The position numbers and the translations under genes were made by a program. A stretch of 41,740 nt of DNA, taken from Lysobacter daejeonensis GH1-9 (GTDB taxonomy: Bacteria > Pseudomonadota > Gammaproteobacteria > Xanthomonadales > Xanthomonadaceae). The stretch's first letter is position 1; the number at the start of each line of letters is the position of its first letter. This document shows positions 7,026-13,934 of the stretch, one piece after another. Below the pieces are notes generated by a model. The model did not search any database and was not told the origin of the DNA. It worked only from the letters and a program-made list of their open reading frames with translations. The stretch is from NCBI RefSeq assembly GCF_000768355.1, contig NZ_AVPU01000023.1, positions 1 through 41,740 on the forward strand, given 5' to 3'.

Positions 7026-7831
7026 GCCAGTTCTCCATGCGGAATATCGATATCGATATCGATGACCAACCTGTTCTGGATCAGCAGCGCGAGCAGCGCA
7101 CGCACGTCCGCGTGCGCAACCGCGTCGCTGGCCTGTTGGCATGCAATGCCCAGCGACTGGCTGCCTTGCAACACGTCAAGGAAGGTCGATGCGCCCGGAG
7201 GCATCGGCAGGGTCACCAGGGCGAGGTCCGGTCGTGCGATCAGCACGTCCTCGGGAGACTCGATATCGATGCTCGCGAGCGAAGCTTCGGCCATGTCCGT
7301 CAGGCCCTGGTGGGCACTCCACAGGGAATGCACGGCGTAGCGCGAGCGGATCCAGTGGCAGGCCGGGTGCAGGCGTAGCCGGGCACCACTGAGTCGTTGC
7401 GGCGCGGCCAGCAGTTCCTGAAATCGTGTTTCCGTCAGCGGGGCGGCGTCAGCGGCGTGATACGCCGCAATGCGCATGGCTTCAATCCGGGCCACGTCGG
7501 CAAGATAGGGAACGGCCGCAGCAGGGGTGAAGCTGGAGATGTAGTCGGGAAAACTGACGGCGAAATCGGTCAGGACTGGCGAGCGCGGCGGGTCGGCGAG
7601 GATGCGCTCGCGCGCCATCGCACGGAAGAATTGCGCACCGACCAGCGCCCGGGTCACGGGAAACGACTCGGACAGCGCATCGATCAGGCTGACGACAAAC
7701 GTGTTCCGATGCACCGCGAACCTGCGCTCGGCCTCGCGCGCGCTGCCGACGATCAGCGCCGAGGGGACCTTCATGGTTGGGGCCGCAAGCGCAGCGGCGA
7801 AATCATGATGCAAGGCAGCGGCCCCGTTCAT
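7022..7831 (-). CDS. bufC: DUF2063 bufferin maturation partner (BufC-like)
   Basis: 269 aa, cytoplasmic. The N-terminal DUF2063 domain (about residues 5-95) shows the hallmark VHRNTFVVSLIDALSESFPV followed by ALVGAQFFRAMARERILADP and FPDYISSF. The rest is the less conserved C-terminal domain that in homologues binds the precursor and brings it to the MNIO enzyme. It is placed between bufB (4-bp ATGA overlap) and doxX (ATGA overlap), so all three are translationally coupled. The C-terminus carries the odd run VIDIDIDIPHGELA, encoded by a 6-bp tandem repeat. Although often annotated as a putative DNA-binding protein, the context argues for a role in peptide modification. Confidence 0.9.
   Translation of the reverse strand: MNGAAALHHDFAAALAAPTMKVPSALIVGSAREAERRFAVHRNTFVVSLIDALSESFPVTRALVGAQFFRAMARERILADPPRSPVLTDFAVSFPDYISSFTPAAAVPYLADVARIEAMRIAAYHAADAAPLTETRFQELLAAPQRLSGARLRLHPACHWIRSRYAVHSLWSAHQGLTDMAEASLASIDIESPEDVLIARPDLALVTLPMPPGASTFLDVLQGSQSLGIACQQASDAVAHADVRALLALLIQNRLVIDIDIDIPHGELA
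7044..7063. repeat. Hexanucleotide tandem repeat inside bufC
   Basis: Three-plus copies of ATATCG in a row near the 3' end of bufC encode alternating Ile-Asp. Change by one unit would keep the frame (two residues per unit), so copy number could vary without loss of the protein. Confidence 0.7.
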
Positions 7832-8727
7832 GCCACCACCTTCGCTAGGGTGAGGGCCTGGTCGAGGATGGCGTCGGCATGCCGCGCCTGATCACGCAGA
7901 TCGCTGTACGCCGGTACGCGCGTGTCCCACTCGATCAAGGTTGCGACCGCTCCGGTCTGCGCCACGGTGTGCCGGTAAAGTTCCCAAACCTCCTCGGCGA
8001 CCGGGGCGCCGTGGTCGTCGATGAGGAGCCTGTCGCCGGTGGCGTCGACGTCTTCCGCATGGCCGGCGAGGTGGATTTCCCGCACGGCCGCAAGCGGCAG
8101 TGCTGCGATATACGCTATGGGATCATGGCGGTTGTTGTGGCAGGACACATGGACATTGTTGATGTCCAGCAGCAGCCCACAGCCCGTGCGCGCCACGATC
8201 GACGTCAGAAAATCCGTTTCGCTGTAGGTGCTACCTGCAAATTCCAGGTACGTACTTGGGTTCTCCAGCAGCAGTTGTCGGCCCAACTGGTCCTGGACCT
8301 GGTCGATGTGGGTGCATATCCGGGCCAGACTGGCCGTGTCATAGCGCAGAGGCAGGAGGTCGTTGAAGAATCGACCGTCGTGGGTTGACCACGCCAAGTG
8401 CTCGGAGAACGCTGCGGGTTGATAGCGCGCAAGCAGTGTCGCCAGCCGGGCGAGGTGGGTGGTGTCCAGCGGGCCATGTCCACCAATGGACAAGCCAACT
8501 CCATGCACGGAGAGCGCCACGCGTTCGCGCAGCGCGCGGAGGTGGGCGTGCGATGGGCCGCCAGCGCCCATGTAGTTTTCAGCATGCACCTCAATGAAGA
8601 GAGGCGGTGCGGGGTCTGACAGCAAGTCGTCGAAGTGCTGTGGCTTCAATCCGATGCCAGCCCGCGCGGGCAGGCCGGCATCGGCTGGAGAACACTGGGC
8701 GGCGGGGTGCCTGAGGGGGAGGTTCAC
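7828..8727 (-). CDS. bufB: MNIO (DUF692) family enzyme, BufB-like
   Basis: 299 aa TIM-barrel enzyme of the multinuclear non-haem iron-dependent oxidase family. The family motifs are all present in order: VHAENYMG (48-54), SVHGVGLSIGG (73-83), SEHLAW (108-113), LLENPSTYL (153-161), LLLDINNVHVS (186-195), EIHLAGH (217-223), LLIDDHG (234-240) and IEWDTRVP (265-272). The His, Asp, Glu and Asn of these motifs form the iron sites. In bufferin systems this enzyme, with BufC, oxidises precursor cysteines to thiooxazole-type heterocycles; MbnB and TglH are relatives acting on other peptides. It lies 29 bp after the Cys-rich precursor gene and overlaps bufC by 4 bp. The full length and motif set point to an active enzyme. 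Confidence 0.95.
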   Translation of the reverse strand: MNLPLRHPAAQCSPADAGLPARAGIGLKPQHFDDLLSDPAPPLFIEVHAENYMGAGGPSHAHLRALRERVALSVHGVGLSIGGHGPLDTTHLARLATLLARYQPAAFSEHLAWSTHDGRFFNDLLPLRYDTASLARICTHIDQVQDQLGRQLLLENPSTYLEFAGSTYSETDFLTSIVARTGCGLLLDINNVHVSCHNNRHDPIAYIAALPLAAVREIHLAGHAEDVDATGDRLLIDDHGAPVAEEVWELYRHTVAQTGAVATLIEWDTRVPAYSDLRDQARHADAILDQALTLAKVVA

Positions 8728-8756
8728 CGAGGCGTCTCCGGTAATCCCGATCTGGA

Positions 8757-9080
8757 TCAGTCAGCCTTGGCAGGCTTGGCCTTGAACGCGGCCAACTGGC
8801 CGAAACCGGTCGGCGAGGTCTTCGACGCCGTGCGGGTGCAGGTGCCGGCGGGCACGTGTTTCCATGCGTTGGCCTGGTGGTCGGTTTTGGCGGTACCCGC
8901 GCAGGTCGTACCCGGACCAGCGGCACAATCGTTCTTGCCAGCCAGCGCTACGCCAAAGCACTTCTCCTGGGCGGCCCCCTTTTCGGCAGCGACGGTCGGT
9001 GCGGCGGCAATGGCCAAGGCCGAACCCAGGGCGGCGGCGAGGGCAAAAGCGGGGAGGGCGGAATGGATACGGTTCGACAT
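8757..9080 (-). CDS. bufA: Bufferin precursor (DUF2282-type, Cys-rich, BufA1-like)
   Basis: 107 aa. A signal peptide ([20 protein letters not shown], cleavage near residue 32) precedes a small mature part with exactly four cysteines: C41 ([14 protein letters not shown]), C52, C60 (GPGTTCAGT) and C81 (PAGTCTRT). The [15 protein letters not shown] core and the [16 protein letters not shown] segment are the signature of the DUF2282/BufA1 family. In characterised bufferins some core cysteines become thiooxazoles and the peptide, exported to the periplasm, binds copper. The conserved histidines and Lys-rich C-terminus ([10 protein letters not shown]) are also seen here. A strong ribosome-binding site (AGGAG, 8 nt before ATG 9080) and the SigF-like promoter upstream fit high, stress-induced expression. 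Confidence 0.95.
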   Translation of the reverse strand: MSNRIHSALPAFALAAALGSALAIAAAPTVAAEKGAAQEKCFGVALAGKNDCAAGPGTTCAGTAKTDHQANAWKHVPAGTCTRTASKTSPTGFGQLAAFKAKPAKAD

Positions 9081-9148
9081 TGGGGAATCTCCTGTGTTGG
9101 TGATGGAGGGGGGTGGCGATTGGCCGGGAACCCCTCACACAGGAAGCA

Positions 9149-9173
9149 TTCGTTCCAGGCGATGGAAAGTTAC
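9149..9173 (-). promoter_or_regulatory. SigF-like promoter of the bufferin operon
   Basis: On the minus strand GTAACT (9173-9168) is followed by 15 bases and CGAA (9152-9149). This closely matches the GTAACC/CGAA elements known for Caulobacter SigF (recalled, with spacing of about 16). It lies 69-93 bp upstream of the bufA ATG, in the gap after the LytT-type gene. I looked through both strands of the window for the same pair of elements and found no other good match. The sigma gene in the same operon should recognise it. Confidence 0.75.
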
Positions 9174-9235
9174 GTCGCCGGGGTGTGGCGCCGCGATGTC
9201 GCCTTGCCTGCACGATCCATTGTTGCGACCGACCC

Positions 9236-9991
9236 TCAGGCTTTCGCCAGCCCCAGCCGATCCGTAATCGACTGCAGGTAATGGGGGCCTACCGGTACCG
9301 TCGCTCCATCCCTTAGGGTCAGGGTGACGCTGCCGTTGCCCACGCGTTGGAGGGCGGTCACCAGACCAAGCCTGACAAACGCGGAGCGGTGCACCCGCAT
9401 CAGCTGGGCGGGGTCCAATTGGCGCTGTAGCGCGCTCATCGTCGTGCGGTGGATGTAGCTGCGGGTGGCGGTGTGCAGCATCACGTAATCGCGGGCGGCC
9501 TCGATCCAGTCGATGGCGTCGACCGGCACGCGCTGCTGGCCGCTCCGCACCTGCACCCAGATGGCCTGGTCATACGCGGCCGCGTCATCGCGGGGCGCGG
9601 GTTTCGCCGCGACGGCTTCGTGCAGCATGCGGCGCCGCTTGGCCCGCTCTACGGCCTGGCGCAGCCGGTCGAAGCGCACCGGCTTGAGCAGGTAATCCGT
9701 GGCTTCCACCTCGAAGGCATCCGGTGCGAACTGCTCGAAGGCGGTGACGAATACGATCTCCGGCCGCTCGCCATGACTGAGGTCGGCGGCAACAGCCAGC
9801 CCGCATTTTTCCGGCATCTGGATGTCGAGCATCACCAGGTCGGGGCGGAGCGCGGCGATGGCTTCGCTGGCTCGCTGGCCATCGCTGGCGGTGCCCACCA
9901 CTTCGACATCGGGGAGCTGGCGGAACAGCGCCATCAGGCGGTCCAGCGCCAGCGGCTCGTCGTCCACCAGCAGCACGCGCAGGCGGCTCAT
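9236..9991 (-). CDS. LytTR-family response regulator
   Basis: 251 aa. The receiver domain (1-120) has the acidic pair D10/D11, the phosphorylation site D56 in LVMLDIQMP, the Thr in VTAF and the Lys in LLKPVRF. The C-terminal LytTR domain (about 145-245) is marked by IWVQVRSGQQRVPVDAIDWI, RDYVMLHTATRSYIHRTTM and LMRVHRSAFVRL. LytTR regulators bind two direct repeats and often control exported or surface functions. The start overlaps the kinase stop by 4 bp (ATGA), so kinase and regulator are one unit. A candidate direct-repeat site is noted upstream of the kinase gene. The targets are not known; three divergent secreted-protein genes are candidates. Confidence 0.92.
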   Translation of the reverse strand: MSRLRVLLVDDEPLALDRLMALFRQLPDVEVVGTASDGQRASEAIAALRPDLVMLDIQMPEKCGLAVAADLSHGERPEIVFVTAFEQFAPDAFEVEATDYLLKPVRFDRLRQAVERAKRRRMLHEAVAAKPAPRDDAAAYDQAIWVQVRSGQQRVPVDAIDWIEAARDYVMLHTATRSYIHRTTMSALQRQLDPAQLMRVHRSAFVRLGLVTALQRVGNGSVTLTLRDGATVPVGPHYLQSITDRLGLAKA

Positions 9992-11112
9992 CGGGGCACC
10001 ATGGTGGGCGCGTGGGCCTGCACCAGCGGCAGGCGCACGGTGGCCCGGTAACCGCGGGGCAGGGGCGTGGCCTGCAGTGTGCCGCGTGCGCCGTGCAGCA
10101 CCTCCAGCCGCTGGCGGATGTTGGTCAGGCCCACGCCGGTGCCGCTGCGCACGCTGGCAGCCTTGGTCGGGTCGCCATCGTCTTCCACGGTGATGGCGAT
10201 GTTGTCGTCGTCCTGTGTGACTGCGATGCGTATCGTCACCTTGTCGCGGGTGGGAGCCACCGCGTACTTCACCGCGTTCTCCACCAGGGGTTGCAGCAGG
10301 AAGCTGGGCACCGGGGTGTCCTCCAACTCGGGTGGGCAGTCGAGGATGACGTGCAGGCGATCGCCGAAGCGCACGGTCTCGATGTCGAGGTAGGTTTCGA
10401 TGGTGGCCAGTTCCTGGCCCACGGCCACCGTGCTGGCCGGGTCGGTGACCAGCGTGGTGCGCAGGAAGGCGGAGAGCTTGGCGAGCAGGGCCTCGGCTTG
10501 ATCGTTGCGCTGGGTCACCACCAGTGACGAGGCGGCGTTCAACGCGTTGAACAGCAGGTGCGGGTTGAGTTGGTAGCGCAGCGCGGCCAGCCGCGCGGCG
10601 GTCGCCGCCGCCTCAGCCTTGGCGGCCAGCGCACGTGCTTCGATCTCCGCCGCGCGCGCATCGGCCAGTTCGTGCTCGCGCTCGCGCACGGTGCGGTTGG
10701 CCTGGATGATGACGAGGATGGCGGCGATCAGTCCGTAGAGCCAGACGAACCCCACCACGTTGTTGATCGTGCGCGCGAGCGTGGCAAAGGGGTCCTCGCG
10801 TGCCGCCAGGCGCAGCCACCATGTGGCCAGGAAATCCGCCACGCCGAGCAGCGCGGCGGCGAGCGTGACGGCAACGACCATCGTCGCCAGCTTTACGGCA
10901 AGGGTGCGTTGGCGGACGTGCACGGCAGCGAGGTGCACCAGCGTGGTGAGCGCGATGCCGACCACGTAAAGCACGGCGACGTGCTCCAGGAACCGCGTGG
11001 GCAACTGCCCCGCGCCGATGTAGGTCGGCAGGACGAACAGCACGCACGACAGCGTCCACACGCTGAAGCCAAGCCAGGCCGCCTGCCGCGTGTCCGTGCT
11101 CAATCGTCCCAT
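9988..11112 (-). CDS. LytS/YpdA-type sensor histidine kinase
   Basis: 374 aa from ATG 11112, chosen because GAGGAAC lies 5-10 bases before it; the frame is open 72 bp further up. Four membrane helices in the first 140 residues (about 13-31, 44-66, 74-96, 117-137) are followed by a coiled-coil linker (about 140-175, TVREREHELADARAAEIEAR), the His_kinase motif LRYQLNPHLLFNALNAASS with H185, and a HATPase domain with LVENAVKYAV (N box), DDGDP and SGTGVGLTNIRQRLE (G boxes). The lack of a periplasmic domain suggests it senses a membrane or lipid-phase signal. It phosphorylates the coupled LytTR regulator. Confidence 0.92.
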   Translation of the reverse strand: MGRLSTDTRQAAWLGFSVWTLSCVLFVLPTYIGAGQLPTRFLEHVAVLYVVGIALTTLVHLAAVHVRQRTLAVKLATMVVAVTLAAALLGVADFLATWWLRLAAREDPFATLARTINNVVGFVWLYGLIAAILVIIQANRTVREREHELADARAAEIEARALAAKAEAAATAARLAALRYQLNPHLLFNALNAASSLVVTQRNDQAEALLAKLSAFLRTTLVTDPASTVAVGQELATIETYLDIETVRFGDRLHVILDCPPELEDTPVPSFLLQPLVENAVKYAVAPTRDKVTIRIAVTQDDDNIAITVEDDGDPTKAASVRSGTGVGLTNIRQRLEVLHGARGTLQATPLPRGYRATVRLPLVQAHAPTMVPR

Positions 11113-11170
11113 CGCCAGTTCCTCGCATCGTCCGGTGAACCTTAGCGAAACGGCGCCGCGTTCGCCCGGA

Positions 11171-11198
11171 TTTCGTCCCGCCAATCCGGACTTTCGTC
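11171..11198. promoter_or_regulatory. Direct repeat, possible LytTR regulator site
   Basis: TTTCGTC occurs at 11171 and again at 11192, a 21-bp period (two helical turns), with CCGGA just before each copy. The site sits in the divergent region between the kinase gene and the NTF2-like gene. LytTR proteins recognise paired direct repeats with about this spacing. The base content does not closely match a well-known consensus, so the assignment is tentative. Confidence 0.35.
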
Positions 11199-11329
11199 GA
11201 CACGTGGCGCCTTGATCGCGCAGCCGGGGGCATCGGTCGAATCATGCTCGCAGCGGGCGGTGGCCGCTCCTAGCATCCTCTCCACCGGCACGGCCGCGAG
11301 GCCACCCGCCCCACCTGAGGATGCGAACG

Positions 11330-11836
11330 ATGATGCGCAAGCTGTTGCTGGCCGCCACCATGGCCATGGTTACCCACGCCGCCAGTGCGGCCCCGCCCAC
11401 CGATGCCGACCGTGCCAAGCTGCTGACACTGGCGGCGGAACTCGACGTGGCCTGGGACCACGGCGATCCGGCGGCGGTGTCGGCGTTCTATGCCGACGAT
11501 GGCACGCTGCGGCTGGACAACCGGCCGCTGGTCCGGGGACGAGCGGACGTACAGCGCTACTTCGAGGAGACCATTGGCCGTCGTCCCGCGGGCGCCCGGC
11601 ACGTGACGCAGGTTGAGCACATCGACATGATCACCCCGGACCTTGCGCTGGTCGATGCGCATGCGCGTATCGAGCGCGCCGGAGCGCAGGGCGAGCGGCA
11701 GGTGCTGGTCGACTTCCACAACCAGACCCTGGCCGTGCGCGAAGGCAGCACGTGGCGGTTGCGCGTGGTGCGCGCGCAGCGGATGGCAACGCCGGTGCAA
11801 GCGGCCGCCGTGCAACAGGCGGGGGTTGCCCGATGA
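11330..11836 (+). CDS. Secreted NTF2-like (SnoaL/DUF4440-type) protein
   Basis: 168 aa from ATG 11330, which has GAGG 10 nt upstream; ATG 11321 is too close to that site. A signal peptide (KLLLAATMAMVTHAASAAPP) precedes an NTF2-like alpha/beta barrel: an opening helix ADRAKLLTLAAELDVAWDHG, then DPAAVSAFYADDGTLRL, GRADVQRYFEETIG and strands through QVLVDFHNQTLAVREGSTWRLRVVR. Such domains form small pockets for ligands or are detoxifying isomerase-like proteins, but no catalytic residues are diagnostic here. Its TGA overlaps the ATG of the next gene, so it heads a small operon of exported proteins. Confidence 0.85.
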   Translation: MMRKLLLAATMAMVTHAASAAPPTDADRAKLLTLAAELDVAWDHGDPAAVSAFYADDGTLRLDNRPLVRGRADVQRYFEETIGRRPAGARHVTQVEHIDMITPDLALVDAHARIERAGAQGERQVLVDFHNQTLAVREGSTWRLRVVRAQRMATPVQAAAVQQAGVAR

Positions 11837-12294
11837 GCACCCGCGCGATGATCACCTCCATCCTGGGCGCGGCCGCGTTGTGCGTAGCGCACAACGCCTT
11901 TGCCGAAGTGACCTTCCAGCCAGGCCTGTACGAAACCAAGGTCAGCTATCCGGACGACGGCCCCGGCGTGGAGACCACCCGCGAGTGCCTGACCGCCGCG
12001 GAAGCCAAACAGGAATCGCTCGAGCGACGCCTGGCGGAGACAGTGCAGGACGCAAGCTGCAAGTTCACGCAGCGGAGCATCGGCGGTGGACGCTTCAGCA
12101 TTGCCGGAACGTGCAACAACGACGGCGTGCGTTCAACGCTCAAGCAGACCGGCACGTACTCGGCAACCGCCATGGCAATGAACATGCACATGACCCTGGT
12201 GGCTTCTGCCGGTACCGCGCCTATCAGCGTGCGCATGGTCATGTCCAGCCGCCGCGTGGCGGCGACGTGTCCGGCTGGCAGCGACAAGGACTGA
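11833..12294 (+). CDS. Secreted DUF3617-like protein
   Basis: 153 aa, starting at ATG 11833 within the ATGA overlap with the previous gene. A signal peptide (MITSILGAAALCVAHNAFA) is followed by FQPGLYETKVSYPDDGPG, the 'GLYE' start typical of DUF3617, and REC, SCK and TCNND cysteine segments that could form two disulfides (five Cys with the last in ATCPAGS). Near the C-terminus there is an unusual Met-rich stretch (TAMAMNMHMTLVAS). Function in the family is unknown. A Met/His-rich segment in an exported protein could bind Cu(I), but that is only a suggestion. Confidence 0.8.
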   Translation: MSTRAMITSILGAAALCVAHNAFAEVTFQPGLYETKVSYPDDGPGVETTRECLTAAEAKQESLERRLAETVQDASCKFTQRSIGGGRFSIAGTCNNDGVRSTLKQTGTYSATAMAMNMHMTLVASAGTAPISVRMVMSSRRVAATCPAGSDKD

Positions 12295-12310
12295 GTTGCT
12301 GCTCCCTCCG

Positions 12311-12336
12311 GTGGGTGCCGCGACTGCGGCATCCAC
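12311..12336. terminator. GC-rich hairpin after the DUF3617 gene
   Basis: GTGGGTGCCGC and GCGGCATCCAC pair over 11 positions (one G-T wobble) around a GACT loop. There is no T run, so it may only attenuate transcription into the downstream protease gene or protect the upstream mRNA end. Confidence 0.45.
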
Positions 12337-12361
12337 GCTACCCCCACTTGAGGTGCCCGTC

Positions 12362-13333
12362 ATGCGCCGTCATATCTACGCCATCGCGCTTGCCCTTTCG
12401 CTCCCGATCGCCGGCTGCAACCAGGTGGAGCTGGCTCGGCTGTATCTGGCCAACAATGGCACACCGGTCCGCGTGACCAGGCCTTTGCCGCTCACCTTGG
12501 CGTACAAGGATGTCGACGGGTGGGTGCTGCTGCCTGCGCGCGTCAATGGCCATGCGCCGGTCGATTTCGTGCTCGACACGGGCGCATCGGTGATGGCGTT
12601 GATCAACGACGCGCGCACCACGCACTTGGGGTTGGACATGCGCGGCGTGCGCCGGCTGGGTGCTGGGGACAATCTGGCGGCACCGGTCGGCGCCAGGCAG
12701 AGCGGCTTGGCCATCGACTTCGGCGGCGTGGTGTTGGCCGACCAGACGGCACTGGCGATTCCCGCCGCGAGCCTGGACTGCAGGGGTCAACGGTCAACAT
12801 TGCCGTTCAATGGCGTGATCGGACACGACCTGTTGCGCCGCTTCACGGTGGAGGTGAATCGCGATCGCGGCACGGTCACGCTGCATGACCCAGAGGCCTT
12901 CCGTTACGCTGGCCGTGGCCAGGTGGTGCCCGCGCGGATCGAAGGACGGCAGCCGTTCGTCGATGCGACGGTGGCACCGCACGGCGCGGCCGCGTTCCAC
13001 GCGCACCTGCATGTCGACAGCGGCGCGGGCATCGACATGACGTTGCTCCCGGGCTCGAGTCCCGACGTGAGGATGCCGTCCAACGGTCGCGTGCGCGAAG
13101 CCTGCTTCGTCGGTGGGCGCGCGCGGTACCGGGTGGGTGCGCCGGTGCGGCTTGGGTTGGCCGGTACCGACACCACCACGCCGGTTGAGTACGCCATCGG
13201 CCGCGAGGTGATCGCCTCCGGGCAGGACGGTCGGCTCGGTGCCCGCTTTCTTTCGCGCTTCAACGTCGTCTTCGACTATGCACGCGAGCGCATCATCCTT
13301 GAGCCGCGGCGGTTTGGTATCGCTCGCCGTTAG
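12362..13333 (+). CDS. Retropepsin-like aspartic protease, lipoprotein
   Basis: 323 aa from ATG 12362. A lipobox (SLPIAGC, Cys19) marks it as a lipoprotein. Two half-domains with the aspartic protease signature are visible: FVLDTGASVMALI (first half, about residues 75-87) and HVDSGAGIDMTLL (second half, about 215-230). Each half ends with the expected hydrophobic-Gly segment (FNGVIGHDLLRRFTVEVNRD and GQDGRLGARFLSRFNVVFDY). A duplicated retropepsin-like fold is seen in bacterial gag-asp_proteas/DUF4124-neighbouring proteins of xanthomonads; the substrate is unknown. It is the third exported product in a row here, after a 68-bp gap with a hairpin. Confidence 0.85.
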   Translation: MRRHIYAIALALSLPIAGCNQVELARLYLANNGTPVRVTRPLPLTLAYKDVDGWVLLPARVNGHAPVDFVLDTGASVMALINDARTTHLGLDMRGVRRLGAGDNLAAPVGARQSGLAIDFGGVVLADQTALAIPAASLDCRGQRSTLPFNGVIGHDLLRRFTVEVNRDRGTVTLHDPEAFRYAGRGQVVPARIEGRQPFVDATVAPHGAAAFHAHLHVDSGAGIDMTLLPGSSPDVRMPSNGRVREACFVGGRARYRVGAPVRLGLAGTDTTTPVEYAIGREVIASGQDGRLGARFLSRFNVVFDYARERIILEPRRFGIARR

Positions 13334-13391
13334 GCTTTCACGAGCCTGAGCCGTTGCCGAACCCTTGCCCGGCAAGTGCACGGCGAATGGA

Positions 13392-13789
13392 CTACACGCC
13401 GCGTTCTTCCAACCAGTCACGCACCCCTGCGAGCACCCACGCCCCGCACTCGCGGTGCGGCACATGGCCGATGCCGGGCAGCGCCTGCATCGTGGCCGGC
13501 CCCGCAACCAGTGCGCCGATGCGCTCGGCGTGCCGTACTCGTCCTGGTTGCCGTGCAGCACCAGCGCCTGACAATGCGCTTGGCGCAATGCATCGTCCAG
13601 GTTCCAGTCGGCGAAGTCGTCGGCCAGCCGTTGCAGGAAGTCGCGCCAGAGCGCGACGCAGCCCGGCGAATCGTGGAACAGCACGATCGGCGTCCGGTCC
13701 ACAGCGGGCGCCGGGGTCGGCAGTCAACGGCGGGCAAACAACCTGCCGCGGCCGGAGTCGATCCAGAGGTCTTGGGAAGTAGGCGGCAT
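13392..13789 (-). pseudogene. Decayed alpha/beta hydrolase gene
   Basis: Reading from ATG 13789: MPPTSQDLWIDSGRGRLFARR, then an in-frame TGA (13726-13724) where homologues have Trp, then continuing in the same frame through TPIVLFHDSPGCVALWRDF. After LQRLA the sequence jumps straight to DDALRQAHCQALVLHGNQDE, so about 100 residues holding the nucleophile elbow (GxSxG) are missing. A frameshift then follows near 13530, and the C-terminus resumes in another frame as RIGALVAGPATMQALPGIGH and ends WLEERGV at 13392. Nonsense mutation, internal deletion and frameshift together make it a clear pseudogene. The C-terminal segment retains the catalytic His region (GIGHVPH). Confidence 0.85.
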
Positions 13790-13914
13790 GGCGCCTGCTG
13801 TCCCGGCGGGCAGTGCCCCGCAGGTCCCGTCCGCAGCCGCTGGCCGCCTTGCCGATCATGGCGGTTGCAGCCATGGCGCCCGCTGTTCCACCGATGTCGC
13901 GAATCGTCGTGTTG

Positions 13915-13934
13915 CGCCGCAGCATAATGCGGCG
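13915..13934. promoter_or_regulatory. Inverted repeat around the -10 box of the MFS gene
   Basis: CGCCGCA (13915-13921) and TGCGGCG (13928-13934) form a perfect 7-bp inverted repeat around GCATAA. The -10-like CATAAT (13923-13928) lies inside it and the ATG of the MFS gene follows at once (13935). It could be an operator for a repressor or fold into a 5' hairpin that hides the start codon. Confidence 0.5.
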
